Shown here piece after piece: positions 7,045 through 8,397 of a stretch of 8,397 nt of DNA (positions are counted from its first letter, which is position 1; each line of letters begins with the position of its first letter). The DNA is from Pseudomonadota bacterium (GTDB lineage: Bacteria; Pseudomonadota; Alphaproteobacteria; Rhizobiales; Xanthobacteraceae), in the NCBI GenBank assembly GCA_021779635.1, contig JAJYAH010000277.1, positions 1 through 8,397 on the forward strand, read 5' to 3'. The notes below the pieces were generated by a model. That model was not told the origin of the DNA and did not search any database. It worked only from the letters and a program-made list of their open reading frames with translations. The translations under genes and the position numbers were made by a program.

Positions 7045-8253
7045 TCATGCCGCCTGCCGGGCCGGCTTCTTTCCCTTGAAGCTGTCTAGAAGGTCAGCCC
7101 AATCCTGCATCAGTTGGGTCCGCTCCGGCATGTAGAGCGACCGGTTATAGATGCGGCGGATTTCGTTCTGATCTTGGTGGGCAAGCGCGGCCTCGATTAC
7201 GTCGCGGTCGAACCTCCGGCTGTTCAAGATAGTGCTTGCGGTCGCACGGAAGCCATGAGCCGTCGCCTTGTCCTGCGGGTAGCCCATGTTTCGAAGTACA
7301 GAATTGAATGCGTTCTCGGATAGCGGCTTCTTGTGCGATCGCAGGGATGGAAAAACGAGCAGGTCTTCCTCGTTGAGTGGCCATACTTCCTTGAGAACGG
7401 CCAACGCTTGGCGCGACAGCGGCACATCGTGCGGTTCACGCATCTTCATGCGCTCGCCCGGAATGCACCACAAGCGCTTTTCAAAGTTTACTTCGGTGCG
7501 CTTCATGCCGCGCACGTCGCCCGGCCGCGTCATCGTGAGGATCAGAAACTTGAAGGCGGCTTGCACAATGGGCCAACCCTCGTACTGGTCGAGTCCGACT
7601 AGAAAAGCGCCAAGTTCGTTTTCGTCAGTGATGGCCGCGCGGTGCTTCACGATGGGGGCCTCCAGGAGCCCCCGCAGATCGAGGGTGATATCCCGGGTGG
7701 CGTAGCCGAGGCCTATTGCATGTCGGAAGACCTGCCCACATCTTTGCTTGGCACGGCGGGCCGATTCGTGCATGTCATCGCCCTCGATCTTCTTGAGGAC
7801 GGTGAGCAGCTCCGGGGCAGTGATGCTGCCGATCGGCCGGTCGCCGAGGTCCGGGAAGATGAAGCTCTCGAGCAGCCACTTCGCTTTCCGGTAGGTGCTT
7901 TCTGCTCGGCGCTTGACCTTCACATGGCGGGCCAGTCCGGCCAGCCAGTGCTCTGCCACGGCCTGGAACGAGTTCTTCCGGGTCGCCTTTTTCTCTTTGC
8001 GGTCGGCGCTCGGGTCAGTGCCGGTGGCGAGTGTCTTGCGGGCGGCTTCGCGCCGATCGCGGGCCTCGCTCAGAGGGACATCGGGGTAGATACCGAGCGA
8101 GAGCATCTTCTCGGTACCTTGAAATCGGTACCGGAAGCGCCACCACTTGGAACCATTTGGCTGAATTAGAAGACAGAGGCCACGGCCGTCCGAGAGCCTG
8201 TATGCTCTCTCACGAGGCTTGGCGAGGCGTACTGCCGTGTCGGTCAGGCTCAT
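7045..8253 (-). CDS. P4-type tyrosine recombinase (DUF4102 integrase)
   Basis: This 402-residue protein has the normal length of P4/DUF4102 integrases. Residues about 1-85 form the arm-binding domain (LTDTAVRLAKPRERAYRLSD, GLCLLIQPNGSKWWRFRYRF, LSLGIYPDVPLSEAR). About 95-190 is the core-binding domain. The catalytic domain carries the full set: Arg243 in TMTRPGDVRG, Lys270, His333-x-x-Arg336 in AHGFRATAS, His359 in ALAHQ, and the nucleophile Tyr369 in IYNRS. The enzyme should be active in site-specific integration and excision, typically at the 3' end of a tRNA gene. The start at 8253 has GGGAG about 8 nt upstream. The AlpA-like gene follows downstream. Its position marks the right side of an island. 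The C-terminus ends with a short basic tail (KGKKPARQAA). Confidence 0.95.
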   Translation of the reverse strand: MSLTDTAVRLAKPRERAYRLSDGRGLCLLIQPNGSKWWRFRYRFQGTEKMLSLGIYPDVPLSEARDRREAARKTLATGTDPSADRKEKKATRKNSFQAVAEHWLAGLARHVKVKRRAESTYRKAKWLLESFIFPDLGDRPIGSITAPELLTVLKKIEGDDMHESARRAKQRCGQVFRHAIGLGYATRDITLDLRGLLEAPIVKHRAAITDENELGAFLVGLDQYEGWPIVQAAFKFLILTMTRPGDVRGMKRTEVNFEKRLWCIPGERMKMREPHDVPLSRQALAVLKEVWPLNEEDLLVFPSLRSHKKPLSENAFNSVLRNMGYPQDKATAHGFRATASTILNSRRFDRDVIEAALAHQDQNEIRRIYNRSLYMPERTQLMQDWADLLDSFKGKKPARQAA

Positions 8254-8287
8254 ATGGGCTCCCTTCGGTCGCTTTTCGCTTCCTCAA

Positions 8288-8302
8288 GTTCGAGTCCCAC
8301 CT
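8288..8302 (+). other. Possible attachment-site core resembling the 3' half of a tRNA T-arm
   Basis: GTTCGAGTCCCACCT reads like a T loop (TTCGAGT) followed by the 3' T stem (CCCAC) of a tRNA, but the 5' T stem that should precede it is replaced by unrelated sequence (CCTCAA). This is what an att core looks like when a P4-type integrase has used a tRNA 3' end. It lies 35 bp beyond the integrase start. No second copy is in the window, so the partner end of the element, and the tRNA, would be outside. Confidence 0.35.
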
Positions 8303-8318
8303 GTTGGGTGACCGAAAG

Positions 8319-8336
8319 TTACCCTCAAATTTACCC
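8319..8336. repeat. Direct repeats next to the integrase start, possible arm-type sites
   Basis: TTACCC occurs at 8319-8324 and 8331-8336, a 12-bp period, close to one helical turn. On the minus strand this reads as GGGTAA twice, ahead of the integrase gene. A stem of 7 bp with one G-T pair (GGGTGAC 8306-8312 with GTTACCC 8318-8324) overlaps the first copy. Such short repeats beside the core fit arm-binding sites of the integrase or the AlpA-like factor. Confidence 0.3.
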
Positions 8337-8397
8337 GCTTTCAAACGCGGCTGGGATGCGACGGGCTGATACGCCCTAGGCACCCAGAAACGAGAAA

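Overview
The window looks like part of an integrase-bearing accessory island in a GC-rich alphaproteobacterium. This rests on overall base composition, the carbohydrate-type ABC ATPase remnant at the left edge, and a DUF4102/P4-type integrase at the right edge; no rRNA or complete tRNA is present to fix the taxonomy.

Layout. Positions 1 to about 195 hold the C-terminal TOBE end of a MalK/UgpC-type sugar ABC transporter ATPase that loses its family similarity abruptly. A short decayed reading frame (210-407) follows. A minus-strand gene (323-907) encodes a helix-turn-helix plus coiled-coil protein whose DNA carries repeated short motifs. Positions 908-1337 contain no convincing gene. A textbook sigma70 promoter and a large palindrome (1338-1384) then introduce a compact plus-strand operon of six genes (1372-6552). 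On the minus strand a tyrosine recombinase (7045-8253) is followed by an AlpA-like regulator/excisionase (6756-6944) and a rho-independent terminator. Beyond the integrase start lie a possible tRNA-derived attachment core and direct repeats.

The core of interest is the 1372-6552 operon: a WYL regulator of the CapW/BrxR type, a ubiquitin-like protein of the multiubiquitin type, an E2-like protein, a fused JAB (JAMM) peptidase-E1 (ThiF) protein, a 573-residue protein with an APH-type kinase domain behind a Rossmann- or receiver-like N-terminal region, and a DUF6527-like Cys-rich protein with a possible C-terminal winged helix. Four of the five junctions are overlaps or a 1-nt gap, so the genes are almost certainly co-translated.

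Working model (inference): the E1 activates the ubiquitin-like protein, the E2-like protein takes part in transfer, the JAB domain trims or removes it, and the kinase and the metal-site protein act as target selector, ligase-like adaptor or effector. The WYL protein would repress the operon until a cue such as phage infection appears. Ubl/E2/E1/JAB cassettes are known from bacterial antiviral defence (Bil) and related bacterial ubiquitination-like operons. The added kinase and DUF6527 partners, the Gly-Leu tail of the Ubl and the atypical E2 cysteine are the less familiar parts.
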